A program made the translations under genes and the position numbers. DNA of 64,000 bases from positions 310,001-374,000 of the forward strand of contig NZ_CP047946.1 in assembly GCF_014279655.1 (NCBI RefSeq), written 5' to 3'. Below are positions 1 to 9,146 of this stretch, one piece after another. The notes beneath the pieces are model-generated. The model was given only the letters and a program-made list of their open reading frames with translations. It was not told the DNA's origin and ran no database searches. The stretch's first letter is position 1; each line of letters starts with the position of its first letter. This DNA comes from Synechococcus sp. ROS8604. Its GTDB lineage: Bacteria; Cyanobacteriota; Cyanobacteriia; PCC-6307; Cyanobiaceae.

Positions 1-584
1 AGCAGCGCAAAAGCAGCGATTATGTGCTCAAGCGCCTGGTGCCTGCTTTGCGCGCGTGCGGGCTCCGCGTTGAGGTCCAGTCCGGTTGGGTCGATGACTT
101 AGTCGACCTGTTCAACAGCGCCAAGGTTTACCTCTACGACTCCGCTGAGCACTGGCGGGCGGCTGGAGTGAGTGAAGGATTTGGGCTGCCACCGCTGGAG
201 GCGATGGCCTGCGGCTGTGTGGTGTTCAGCAGCCTTAATCACGCCTTAGCCGACACCCTCACTCCAGGAGAGCTGGGCCATCAGATTGGCTGCGGTTCAC
301 TCGACTACGACGTGGACAGGATTGTTGGGGCTGTGGCCGATCCAGCCGCTTGGCGCAGCAGTGCGTCGGTCTTAGATAACTTCTTGGAGGCCTACTCGGA
401 GCCGGTGTTGACCCAGCGCTGGCGGGTGCTGCTGGCGCTCCTCGATCAGTTGCTGCCCAGCCTCAAAGGGGATGGGTTGTTGCAGTCGAGTCCTCTTTGG
501 CGCCTGCGCTTCAGCCGTGTTTGCCGAGTCCTACTGCGGGTGGTCAATCGGTTGCCTGGCTGGCCTGCAGGTCAGAAGCCCTAA
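1..584 (+). CDS. Glycosyltransferase, C-terminal part (5' end outside window)
   Basis: The reading frame is open to the left edge of the window, so only the C-terminal ~193 residues are present. The segment SEGFGLPPLEAMACG is the nucleotide-sugar-binding signature of GT4/GT1-type glycosyltransferases with a GT-B fold, in which the first Glu of EGFGLP contacts the donor sugar. It probably transfers a sugar during surface polysaccharide assembly in the cytoplasm. It leads a same-strand run of an ABC protein and four more glycosyltransferases, which supports an envelope polysaccharide operon. Acceptor and donor cannot be told from sequence. Confidence 0.85.
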   Translation, partial: QRKSSDYVLKRLVPALRACGLRVEVQSGWVDDLVDLFNSAKVYLYDSAEHWRAAGVSEGFGLPPLEAMACGCVVFSSLNHALADTLTPGELGHQIGCGSLDYDVDRIVGAVADPAAWRSSASVLDNFLEAYSEPVLTQRWRVLLALLDQLLPSLKGDGLLQSSPLWRLRFSRVCRVLLRVVNRLPGWPAGQKP

Positions 585-662
585 GGGCTTACACGGTCTA
601 AGGTCCAGACAATTGAAATTGGGACGCCTTGTGAGCAACAAGGCTGGTCTTTGACGGTCTCT

Positions 663-2486
663 ATGCCTCTGCAAAGTCAGACCTGGAACAATCTCAGCGA
701 GCTGCTCCGTGAGCTGCCAAGGCGTCGCGCTCGTCTCTTTGTTTTTGTTCTGTTTGCGTCCTTTTTGCAGGGATTGCTCGACGTTTTTCTTGTCGCTTTG
801 CTGGCTCGCTTGGTCGGGCTGTTGGCTGGAGCCCGTTTAGAGGATTTCCTCCCCGGAATCACGGTATTTGGTGGTGGTTTTCTTGATCAGTCGGGTTGGC
901 TGGTGGTGCTTTTGATTGGATCATTTTGGCTGGCGTCAGGGCTTCGTTTTGCTGTCGCTCTGATGCAGAGCCTTCTGAGCGCCGAAGTTTGGAATGATCT
1001 AGTGAACAAGGTGTATGACAACCTCATGCGCCAAAAATATTCATTTTTTGTTAATCAGCGCACTGCTAATTTATCAGAAAAATTTAATCGTATTCTTAAT
1101 AGCGTGTCCACGGGTGTGATTAGCCCAATTCTTTTAATCGCTGGTAATACGGTCTCGGTTGCATCGTTGTTAATTGGGGTGGTGTTGGTTCTGGGCCTGA
1201 AGGCTTTAGCAGTCTTTGCATTAATGCTTTTTGCCTATGTCATTGCTTCCAAATTGATTACTCCCTACTTGCGGTTGGCGACCAAGCAGCGAATTCGTTA
1301 TGGACGAAGAATTAATTTGTTGCTGATGGAATCATTACGTTCGATGCGGGAGGTTCAGCTGTATTCCGCTGAAAACTATTTCGTCTCTCGTTTTGCTCGC
1401 GATGGTGTGATCGCGAAGCGGTATGACCGCATTGGTCGCTTGCTTCCTGATGTGCCTCGCCTCGTGATCGAGCCCGCGGGAATCACGATTCTGTTCATGG
1501 TTGGCATTATTCCCGCCCTGCTTAATGGAGACCCTCAGGGCATCAAAAATGCCATTCCCGCTCTTTCTGCAGTCTTAGTTGCTCTTCTGAGGATTTCAGG
1601 ACCGCTGCAGTCGATGTTCCGTAGCATCAATCGTCTGCGTGGCGGTCTGCCAGAGATTGCCGACGCGCTCGAGCTCCTCAGCCTCAAGCCTGAGCGCTAT
1701 CTGATTAGTTCTCCAGGAGTTCCCACTCCCGATGGGGTGATGCCTCGTCGTTTCATCCAGCTCCAGTCTGTGAGCTTCGCTTACGCCAAGGACGCAAAGC
1801 ATGTCATTAATGACGTCAACCTTTCGATTCCGATTGGAGCTCGCATTGCCTTGGTGGGTCGTACCGGTAGTGGAAAAACGACCCTGGCCCATCTCTTGCT
1901 TGGTTTGTATCAGCCAACCCAGGGAGAACTGCTTCTTGATGGCATTGAAGTGTCTGATCAGGAGGTGCCTGCTTGGCAGGCCAACTGTGCATTTGTTCCT
2001 CAAACGATTCGCCTGATTGATGGCAGCATTCGTGACAATGTTGCCTTCGGCTGCGATGCTGATGAAATCGACGATGACCAAGTGTGGGCTGCTTTAAAGT
2101 CGGCACAATTTGATGAATATGTGGCCGGGATGACCTACGGCCTTTACACCATGATTGGTGAGAATGGAATCAAGCTTTCCGGTGGCCAGAGGCAGCGTTT
2201 GTCCCTATCACGCGCTTTTTTCAGGGGAGCGAAAGTCTTAGTTCTCGATGAGGCAACGAGTGCTCTCGATAACAAAACGGAGCATGATGTCATGCAGGCT
2301 TTGGATATTGTTGGCCGTCGATGCACGACGATTGTGATTGCTCATCGTCTTTCAACGGTCAAGAAGTGTGATGTGATTTATGAAATGTCCAAGGGTGAGA
2401 TTATCGCCAGCGGTGATTTTCAGCAGCTGAAAGAACGTTCAGCCACATTCCGAGAAATGGCAATGATTGATTCGGTCAAAAACTGA
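663..2486 (+). CDS. ABC transporter, fused permease-ATPase (MsbA/polysaccharide exporter type)
   Basis: A half-transporter of about 607 residues. An N-terminal membrane domain with several hydrophobic helices (roughly residues 25-325) is followed by an ATPase domain. Visible motifs are Walker A GRTGSGKTT near residue 400, signature LSGGQRQRLSLSRA near 505, Walker B VLVLDEATSALD near 528 and the H-loop IVIAHRLST. It would act as a homodimer in the inner membrane, exporting a lipid-linked glycan or a similar lipid. I chose the ATG at 663; a TTG at 651 in the same frame is less likely. The next glycosyltransferase follows directly after its stop, so the two are probably cotranscribed. Confidence 0.88.
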   Translation: MPLQSQTWNNLSELLRELPRRRARLFVFVLFASFLQGLLDVFLVALLARLVGLLAGARLEDFLPGITVFGGGFLDQSGWLVVLLIGSFWLASGLRFAVALMQSLLSAEVWNDLVNKVYDNLMRQKYSFFVNQRTANLSEKFNRILNSVSTGVISPILLIAGNTVSVASLLIGVVLVLGLKALAVFALMLFAYVIASKLITPYLRLATKQRIRYGRRINLLLMESLRSMREVQLYSAENYFVSRFARDGVIAKRYDRIGRLLPDVPRLVIEPAGITILFMVGIIPALLNGDPQGIKNAIPALSAVLVALLRISGPLQSMFRSINRLRGGLPEIADALELLSLKPERYLISSPGVPTPDGVMPRRFIQLQSVSFAYAKDAKHVINDVNLSIPIGARIALVGRTGSGKTTLAHLLLGLYQPTQGELLLDGIEVSDQEVPAWQANCAFVPQTIRLIDGSIRDNVAFGCDADEIDDDQVWAALKSAQFDEYVAGMTYGLYTMIGENGIKLSGGQRQRLSLSRAFFRGAKVLVLDEATSALDNKTEHDVMQALDIVGRRCTTIVIAHRLSTVKKCDVIYEMSKGEIIASGDFQQLKERSATFREMAMIDSVKN

Positions 2487-4706
2487 ATGACGGATTTTGT
2501 TGTGCTGTCCACGGCTGATTGGGACCACCCGCTGTGGACCAATAAGCAACATGTGGCCTGCTCTCTTTCCGAGATCGGTCATCGTGTTCTTTATGTGGAT
2601 TCTTTGGGTGTTCGCGGTCCTCGGGGTGATCGTTCAGATGCCGGCCGAATCCTTCGCCGGCTGAAGCGCGGATTGCGTGGGCCTCGTCAGGTCAGGCCCA
2701 ATCTTTGGGTGATCTCTCCGCTTGTTCTGCCCGGTCAGTCCAGTGGAGTTCTTGGAAGGCTGAATCGCTGGAGTCTTGGCTTGTCACTCTTCGTGGCTGA
2801 TTTGATTCTTGACTTACGCAATCCTTTGCTTTGGACCTTCAACCCCCAAACATGTCGTTACCTAAGTCTGAATAAGTTTCACGCCTCGATCTATCACTGC
2901 GTCGATCGCATTCAGGCTCAACCAGGGATGCCCGCTGATGCGATTGAAAGGGCTGAGCAGGATCTTTGTGGTTCGGCTAATGCAGTCTTCACAACGGCGC
3001 CCCAGCTCCAGCAAACCTTGGCGGAACTCAACGCTGGCACTCATTATTTTGGGAATGTGGCGGATGCCAAGTTTTTTAGTGGCGCGTTGGATTCTGTCGT
3101 ATCCGTGCCAGACGATCTGCCACAGGGATCAGAACCGATCTTGATGTTTGTGGGTGCGATTGATGCCTACAAGCTTGATTTGCCGATGCTTGAGGCACTC
3201 GTTGCCCGGCATCCGGAGTGGAATGTTGTACTGATCGGCCCTGTTGGTGAAACCGATCCCAGTACAGATGTGTCGGGTTTAAAGCGTTTCTCCAACGTCT
3301 ATTTCCTGGGTCCTAAGCCCTATGCGGTCTTGCCTAACTACCTCGCTCAGGCTGATGTGGCTTTGCTGCCGCTGCAGCTCAACGACTACACGCGGCACAT
3401 GTATCCGATGAAATTTTTTGAATACCTGGCGGCGGGTCGTGTCGTTGTGGCCACTGCGATCCCTTCGTTGCAGGATCAAGCCGATGTGGCCCTGTTATGC
3501 CGAGACAATGTCGAGGCTTTTTCAACGGCGATTCGCAGGGCCTTAAACGGCGACAGTCCTGCGTTGGAAATGAGGCTGGAACGGGCTCAGCAGCACACCT
3601 ACTTCGTCCGAACGCAGCGCATGTTGGCAACGTTGCAGCGTCATGGACTGTTGCCTGCGGAGCCATCTCCGCCGCAGGCTCCTCCTTACCACCATGTGCG
3701 ATCGCAATTGAAGTGGTCCTGGCTGAAGGCCCAGGTGTGGTTATCGCTGGTGTTGCTCCTGGACCGCTTTCGAGCGACCTCGCTGTCGAAGCGTTTTTTG
3801 ATGACGATCTTGCGAAACCATCCCCGCAATCTTGCTCTGCTCAGTGGGATGACGCAGCGCTGTTTGCAGGAGGGGGATTATGCCCAGGCCTGTTCCTTGA
3901 TTGAGCGGATTTGGGTAGAGGATGGAAATGCTCAGATCCTGCATCACCTCCTGTTTCGTCGCGGTTCGCGGCCTGGATCACGTGTCGACCAACTCGCGAT
4001 GTTTGATGCGCTTGCAGAGAGTTGCGTGTTGCCAGCTCGTTATGTCGGCTATTGCAGGGTTGTGCGCACCTATCGGGCTATTGATGCCAAGGATGAGCAA
4101 GCATTGCGGCTCGGAGTCTCCGGTCTTTCTGAGATCGTCAATGAATTGGAGCACGACCCCAATACTTATCTTTGCCTTAGGCCCAATCGCGAAAACAGAG
4201 CCAAATTATTGATCTCGGCCCAGCTCACCCGCTTCCGTGCACTGATGGCGCTAGAAGACTGCTCTGGGTTGGAGCGTGCGGCACTTGATTTGATCGCAAG
4301 CGTGGGGCGTTATGACCCTTTTGCGATCGATTGCGAAACGGCTGTGCGGATGACGCGCAACATGTTGCGCAGTCTCACGATTGCTGCAGTGATGGCTTGG
4401 CATGCTGCCGACCCTTTGCGGTATCGCAGAGTTGTGGCGGAGGTGGAGCGATTGCGTGATGCCTGCTACCACAAGCGATTTGAGGCGATTGTTCACTTCA
4501 CGCAGGAAGACCATCGCGCCTTCGCTGATGAGCTTCTTTCCTTGTTAGAGCTGGCCAGTTGGCCGGTTGATGCCCCTGAGCAGCATCCAGGTTTGGAACA
4601 GCTGGTGGATCCAATGCTGCTTGTGTATTTCCCCGATTTACGCCGGCATCGTGCGGAAAAAGCCCGTTGCTTTTTGCAGTCGTTGGGTCCAGTGGCAGGA
4701 GGTTGA
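2487..4706 (+). CDS. Glycosyltransferase with long C-terminal extension
   Basis: 739 residues. The first ~385 form a GT-B glycosyltransferase: an N-terminal domain, then a C-terminal donor domain with LMFVGAIDAYKLDLPMLEAL and MYPMKFFEYLAAGRVVVAT, the usual E-Y-x-A-x-G nucleotide-sugar-binding helix. The remaining ~350 residues are helical and Leu/Ala/Arg-rich, and resemble TPR-like helical hairpins without a clear consensus. A standard family member has about 380 residues, so this is an extended or fused form. It abuts the ABC gene and overlaps the next gene by ATGA at 4706, suggesting translational coupling. Role in surface glycan synthesis is inferred from context. Confidence 0.82.
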   Translation: MTDFVVLSTADWDHPLWTNKQHVACSLSEIGHRVLYVDSLGVRGPRGDRSDAGRILRRLKRGLRGPRQVRPNLWVISPLVLPGQSSGVLGRLNRWSLGLSLFVADLILDLRNPLLWTFNPQTCRYLSLNKFHASIYHCVDRIQAQPGMPADAIERAEQDLCGSANAVFTTAPQLQQTLAELNAGTHYFGNVADAKFFSGALDSVVSVPDDLPQGSEPILMFVGAIDAYKLDLPMLEALVARHPEWNVVLIGPVGETDPSTDVSGLKRFSNVYFLGPKPYAVLPNYLAQADVALLPLQLNDYTRHMYPMKFFEYLAAGRVVVATAIPSLQDQADVALLCRDNVEAFSTAIRRALNGDSPALEMRLERAQQHTYFVRTQRMLATLQRHGLLPAEPSPPQAPPYHHVRSQLKWSWLKAQVWLSLVLLLDRFRATSLSKRFLMTILRNHPRNLALLSGMTQRCLQEGDYAQACSLIERIWVEDGNAQILHHLLFRRGSRPGSRVDQLAMFDALAESCVLPARYVGYCRVVRTYRAIDAKDEQALRLGVSGLSEIVNELEHDPNTYLCLRPNRENRAKLLISAQLTRFRALMALEDCSGLERAALDLIASVGRYDPFAIDCETAVRMTRNMLRSLTIAAVMAWHAADPLRYRRVVAEVERLRDACYHKRFEAIVHFTQEDHRAFADELLSLLELASWPVDAPEQHPGLEQLVDPMLLVYFPDLRRHRAEKARCFLQSLGPVAGG

Positions 4707-5854
4707 TGGCGCCGGTTCGGGTCGCGTTCAGCATCGATTCGCTCAAGCTTGGCGGAGCAGAGAGGGTGTTGCTGCGTTGGGCTGGCTGGTGTCGGGACGC
4801 TGGCTGGGATGTGGTCGTGATCACGCGTCAGTCGCCCGATCGTGATGTCTACCCGCTGCCTCCAGGGGTGCGTCGTTGCTTGGAGCCTTCCTTGCCTGCA
4901 GCATTCGAACGCCTGGGCTGGCTTGCTTTCCCCTTGCGCGTTCTCCAGTTGCGCTCACTGCTCAGGCGTGAACGCTGTCAGCTAGCGGTTGGTGTTACCA
5001 CCCTCCCGGCGGTGAAGCTGCTACTGGCTTGCTATGGGTTGCCGATCCGTTGCGTCGTGTCTGAACGCAATTACCCACCGGCAAAACCACCTCTTTTGCC
5101 ATGGCGCTGGCTTAGGCGTCTCACCTATCCCTGGGCGGACCTGAATCTGGTGCAAACGCAGGTCACTGGCTTTTGGCTGCGCGAGCACTGCGGCGTCCGC
5201 CGTCAACTGCTTTTGCCGAACCCCGTGACTTGGCCTCTTCCAGATCGCGAGCCCGCTGTGGATCCCGACCACTGGCTTGTCCCGGGCGTTCCGCTGCTCC
5301 TGGGGGTGGGGACGAAGGCCAAACAGAAAGGCTTTGACCGTCTCATACCCGTGTTCAGTGCGCTAGCTCAAGAGACCCCCTCCTTGCACTTGGCCTTTGT
5401 GGGCCTGCCTCAAGGCAGCTATCAAGGCGTGGATCAGCAGGCGTGGTTGCGGGACAAGCTCGGTCAAGATTCAGACCTTCAGCAACGCCTTTTGCTTCCA
5501 GGAATGGTCGGAACCATGGCAGCTTGGTATTCAAGGGCAACAGTTTTTGTGCTGCCATCTCGCTTTGAAGGATTTCCCAACGTGCTGCTTGAGGCGATGG
5601 CGGCAGGCTGTGCTTGTGTAGCCAGCGATTGCCTCACGGGGCCAGCTGAGTTGATCGAGCACAACGTCAATGGCGTGTTGTTGCCCGGAGAGGCCTCGGT
5701 CGAGGATTGGGTCATCGCGATTCGGGGGCTGTTGCAGGATCGATCGCGTTGCAAGGCCTTGGGACAAGAGGCGACCAACGTGCGAGAGCGCTTTTCCCCT
5801 GAACGGCTTCGCCATGATTTCCTGGAGGCCCTGGGACCGCTGAGCCATGGATGA
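4706..5854 (+). CDS. Glycosyltransferase family 4
   Basis: 382 residues. The ATG at 4706 overlaps the upstream TGA and places SIDSLKLGGAERVLL, the glycine-rich N-terminal loop of GT4 enzymes, at residues 9-23. The C-terminal half has GVGTKAKQKGFDRLI and PSRFEGFPNVLLEAMAAG, the EGFPN donor-binding signature. It would transfer a hexose from a nucleotide sugar in the cytoplasm. It overlaps the following glycosyltransferase gene by 8 nt. Residues VVSERNYPP are shared with the next protein (VVSERNDPR), so the two are probably paralogues. Confidence 0.88.
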   Translation: MAPVRVAFSIDSLKLGGAERVLLRWAGWCRDAGWDVVVITRQSPDRDVYPLPPGVRRCLEPSLPAAFERLGWLAFPLRVLQLRSLLRRERCQLAVGVTTLPAVKLLLACYGLPIRCVVSERNYPPAKPPLLPWRWLRRLTYPWADLNLVQTQVTGFWLREHCGVRRQLLLPNPVTWPLPDREPAVDPDHWLVPGVPLLLGVGTKAKQKGFDRLIPVFSALAQETPSLHLAFVGLPQGSYQGVDQQAWLRDKLGQDSDLQQRLLLPGMVGTMAAWYSRATVFVLPSRFEGFPNVLLEAMAAGCACVASDCLTGPAELIEHNVNGVLLPGEASVEDWVIAIRGLLQDRSRCKALGQEATNVRERFSPERLRHDFLEALGPLSHG

Positions 5855-7115
5855 TCTCTGGGTCGTGCTTCCCCACCTCGGAGCGGGCGGGGCACAAAAA
5901 GTTGGTTTGTTGGCTGCGGAGCACTTCGCCGCTAAGGGTTTTCGCGTTCGTGTCTTGTCCCTGCGCCATGGCCATCCGGTGAAACACACCGTTCCCGCAG
6001 GAGTGGAAATGTTCGATCTCGGGCCCAATGTTCATCCGTGGTTTCAAGACGTCTCGAATCGATCGTTTGGAGCACGCACCAAAAGATTTGTTTTGGCGCA
6101 AGTGCTCAAAGGTGTGCGCATCATTTTTCTTGTTGCGAGCGCACTCTTTTGGCCATTGATTGTGCGCCACATGCATCCAGCCAAGAACACCTGGGAGACC
6201 CGTTTGCTGCGCCAAGGGATGCCGTGGTTGGCGGGCTACCGCTATCAGCGACTGCGTCAGGTGATGGTGGAGCAGCGTCCCAAACGGGTGTTGGCGTTGC
6301 TCACGAAAACGAACATCCTTTGCTGTGCGGCTGCTTGGGATCAGCCACTGCATTTGGTGGTTTCGGAGCGCAACGATCCCCGTCGCCAGAGTCTTGAGCT
6401 GCTTTGGAGTCGCTTGCGCAAGGTGTATTACCGACGGGCCGATGTGGTGACGGCCAACACCAAGGGGGTAATCGATGCGCTTCAGCTAATGGGTGAGTGG
6501 AAACGCCTGGAGTTGTTGCCCAATCCGCTGCCGGCAACCTTGTCTCGCTCGAGTGTTGGATCCCTTCCGGAACGATCGCATCAGATTTTAGCGGTCGCGC
6601 GTTTGGTCCCTCAAAAAGGATTGGATCTGCTGTTGCAGGCCTTTGCCGCTTTGCCTTTGGACTGCCGCAACGGCTGGAGCATCACCTTGGTGGGTGATGG
6701 TCCAGAGCGACAAGCCTTGGAGCATCAGGCGCTTGAGTTGGGTCTTGTTGAAGCGGTGACCTTTGCTGGATTCCGGTCCGATCCGCTCTCCTTCATGCAG
6801 CGAGCAGCGATTTTTGCGCTCCCATCGCGCTTTGAAGGGATGCCGAATGCCCTGCTCGAGGCGATGGCGGCTGGTCTGCCTTCGGTGGTGAGTGATGCGT
6901 CACCCGGTCCCTTGGAAATGGTGACCAATGAGGAGCATGGTCTTGTCGTCCCAAGGGATGACTGGCGTACTTTTTCCAGGGCGCTCGAGCGGCTGATGTT
7001 GGATGCGGCCTTACGCGATCGTTTAGGTGCTGCCGCACGGGAGAAGCTTTGTTCTCTTGATTGGGGTGTGGTGGAGGCCCATTGGCGCTCGGTTTTGGCG
7101 CTCCCGGAGCGTTAA
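5847..7115 (+). CDS. Glycosyltransferase family 4
   Basis: 422 residues with the GT4 layout: N-terminal loop LPHLGAGGAQKVGLLAAEHF, central VVSERNDPRRQSLELLW, then AVARLVPQKGLDLLLQAF and the donor signature PSRFEGMPNALLEAMAAG. It starts 8 nt inside the previous gene and its TAA overlaps the ATG of the next gene (7115). Similarity to the preceding protein suggests a local duplication. Cytoplasmic, presumably adding one sugar of the same surface glycan. Confidence 0.88.
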   Translation: MDDLWVVLPHLGAGGAQKVGLLAAEHFAAKGFRVRVLSLRHGHPVKHTVPAGVEMFDLGPNVHPWFQDVSNRSFGARTKRFVLAQVLKGVRIIFLVASALFWPLIVRHMHPAKNTWETRLLRQGMPWLAGYRYQRLRQVMVEQRPKRVLALLTKTNILCCAAAWDQPLHLVVSERNDPRRQSLELLWSRLRKVYYRRADVVTANTKGVIDALQLMGEWKRLELLPNPLPATLSRSSVGSLPERSHQILAVARLVPQKGLDLLLQAFAALPLDCRNGWSITLVGDGPERQALEHQALELGLVEAVTFAGFRSDPLSFMQRAAIFALPSRFEGMPNALLEAMAAGLPSVVSDASPGPLEMVTNEEHGLVVPRDDWRTFSRALERLMLDAALRDRLGAAAREKLCSLDWGVVEAHWRSVLALPER

Positions 7116-8266
7116 TGGAGAACCCCATCTCTTCGCAGCCGAGGTTGCTGGTTTTGGCGCCAAGCCGTCGTGCGGTCAGCGAAACGTTTGTAAGAGCCAA
7201 TTTGCAGGGCTTGCCCTTTGATGTAACGGCCTTCTTTGGCGATGAAAGGCCCTTCAACCATCCTTGGCGTTTTGCCTACGGGTTGGCAATTTTGCTCAGC
7301 AAGGCATGCACACGATTGAGATGGCTGCGTCTTGCCAGTTGGCCAGCATCGGTTGTGACGTTTGGCTTGATTCGTTTGTATCGCCCTCAAGCGGTGATGG
7401 TGGAGTTTGGTTTTGAGGCGGTTCGTGTCATGGAGGCGTGCGCTTGGACCGGGATTCCCTTCGTGGTGCATTTCCGAGGGTCCGACGCCTCAGCACGGGA
7501 TCGGCTCGGATTGCTCAAAAGTCGCTATCGGCGCTTGATGAGCCTCGCGGCTGGCGTGATCGTGAAATCTCAGCCCATGGCCCAAACCTTGATGGCGTTA
7601 GGAGCTCGACCGGATCGTTTGCTGATCAGTCCATCTGGAGCAAACCGTGCCTTGTTCAAGGGCAGTGCTCCGGCCATCGCTCCGCCGGTGTTTCTTGCCG
7701 TGGGCCGCTTCGTGGAAAAGAAGGGTCCGTTGCATACCATCCGCGCGTTCTCACTCCTTGAAACTGAAACCCAGCCAAGGGAACAGCGGCCGCAGCTCTG
7801 GATGGTGGGAGAGGGCCCCTTGGTAGAAGAAGCGAAGGTCTTAGTGCAGTCCCTCGAGCTGCAAGACAGGGTGCATTTGTTGGGGTTGCGTAGGCAAGAG
7901 GAGGTGGCGTCTTTGATGCGGGAGGTCCGCGGCTTTGTTCAGCATTCCCTGGTGGCCCCCGATGGCGACAGCGAAGGCAGTCCGGTGGCCGTGATGGAGG
8001 CCCAGCTCAGTGGACTTCCCGTGGTTGCGACCCGTCATGCCGGTATCCCGGAAGTGGTGCTCGAAGGCGAGAGCGGCTTCCTCGTAGATGAGGGAGACGT
8101 TGCTGCCATGGCGGTGGCGATCGCCAAGTTGATCAAGGATCCTGCGCTGGCGGCACGCCTGGGAGACTGTGGACGCAGACGGGTGCTGGAGGGCTTCACC
8201 ATCGACCATCACCTCCGTCAGGTATCAGGCCTTGTGCTGAAGGTGATCGAGGAGTCTTCGTCGTGA
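7115..8266 (+). CDS. Glycosyltransferase family 4 (colanic-acid type)
   Basis: 383 residues. I chose the ATG at 7115 because it overlaps the upstream stop and gives a normal N-terminus. VVHFRGSDAS resembles the H-G-x-D motif of WcaL/AmsK-like enzymes, and AVGRFVEKKGPLHTI, PDGDSEGSPVAVMEAQLSG and GIPEVV are donor-domain motifs of that subgroup. It probably acts late in assembly of an exopolysaccharide or LPS-like glycan. Its stop overlaps the start of the sulfotransferase gene at 8263 by 4 nt. Confidence 0.87.
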   Translation: MENPISSQPRLLVLAPSRRAVSETFVRANLQGLPFDVTAFFGDERPFNHPWRFAYGLAILLSKACTRLRWLRLASWPASVVTFGLIRLYRPQAVMVEFGFEAVRVMEACAWTGIPFVVHFRGSDASARDRLGLLKSRYRRLMSLAAGVIVKSQPMAQTLMALGARPDRLLISPSGANRALFKGSAPAIAPPVFLAVGRFVEKKGPLHTIRAFSLLETETQPREQRPQLWMVGEGPLVEEAKVLVQSLELQDRVHLLGLRRQEEVASLMREVRGFVQHSLVAPDGDSEGSPVAVMEAQLSGLPVVATRHAGIPEVVLEGESGFLVDEGDVAAMAVAIAKLIKDPALAARLGDCGRRRVLEGFTIDHHLRQVSGLVLKVIEESSS

Positions 8267-9123
8267 ACAAGCTCCTGTTGATTCGAGGGCTTGGCCATAG
8301 CGGTACCACCATTTTGGATTTGGCGCTTGGAGCCCATCCCCAGATGGTCGGGCTAGGGGAAGCAGCGCGGATTCTTGAGCGTCCATCTCCCTCGGATGCC
8401 CATCGCGGGCCTGCGCAGTTGCGCGGTGCGTTGCGTTTTAAACGACGTTGCACCTGTGGTGAGATCGCCGCTGAATGCCCGGTTTGGGGGCCGGTTTTGG
8501 CCTGGCTTCCTGAGCATGATCACTGCCCTTTGGCGGTCAAAATGCAGCGACTGATCCACTCGCTTGAAGCGGCTCAAGCTTTGGACTCTTCGGCCACGTC
8601 CTGGGTCATCGATTCCTATCAGGGGGATTTCAGCTTGCCCTTCCAGCAGGACTCGGATCTAGACATCCGCGTGATTCATCTCACCCGTGACCTGCGTTCC
8701 TGGGTTCACTCCCGAGCTCGCTCAGGCCGTGAACGGGGACGTTGGTTTCCTGGCCTGAATCCGATGCTGCGCTGGTGTTGGATGAACGCTCGCCATGAGC
8801 GGCTGCTTCAGAGATGCCCCCATCCGGTGTTGCGCCTGGGATATGAGCAATTAGCACTCGATCCGGAGGGCACTTTGGGTCGGATCTGCACGTGGCTGGG
8901 CCTTGAGATGTCGGAGCAGATGCTTCAGCCAGGACAGTTCAGCACTAGCCATGTGCTTTCTGGGAATCGCATGCGCTTTGATCCCAAGCGCAGTGCGTCC
9001 ATTCGCTACGACGCCAGCTGGATGGCCGCTCCGAGTGGGCTGGCGCAGGCTGCTTTGGTGCTGCCATGGGTGGCTGCACTTAATCGCAGGCTTGTTTATT
9101 CAGCAGCTGCAGAGTCTCGTTAG
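8263..9123 (+). CDS. Sulfotransferase family protein
   Basis: 286 residues. The N-terminal loop IRGLGHSGTTILDLALGAHP matches the 5'-phosphosulfate-binding loop for PAPS, and IRVIHLTRDLRSWVHSRARS matches the 3'-phosphate-binding region (R-D-x-R). A CTCGEIAAECPVW cysteine segment is shared in type with the protein at 17467 (CTCHGLPPEKCPFW), so both belong to one subfamily. It ends the glycosyltransferase operon with a 4-nt overlap, suggesting that it sulfates the operon's glycan. Acceptor unknown. Confidence 0.82.
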   Translation: MNKLLLIRGLGHSGTTILDLALGAHPQMVGLGEAARILERPSPSDAHRGPAQLRGALRFKRRCTCGEIAAECPVWGPVLAWLPEHDHCPLAVKMQRLIHSLEAAQALDSSATSWVIDSYQGDFSLPFQQDSDLDIRVIHLTRDLRSWVHSRARSGRERGRWFPGLNPMLRWCWMNARHERLLQRCPHPVLRLGYEQLALDPEGTLGRICTWLGLEMSEQMLQPGQFSTSHVLSGNRMRFDPKRSASIRYDASWMAAPSGLAQAALVLPWVAALNRRLVYSAAAESR

Positions 9124-9146
9124 GGGCAATTCGATTCTGCTGGTTT

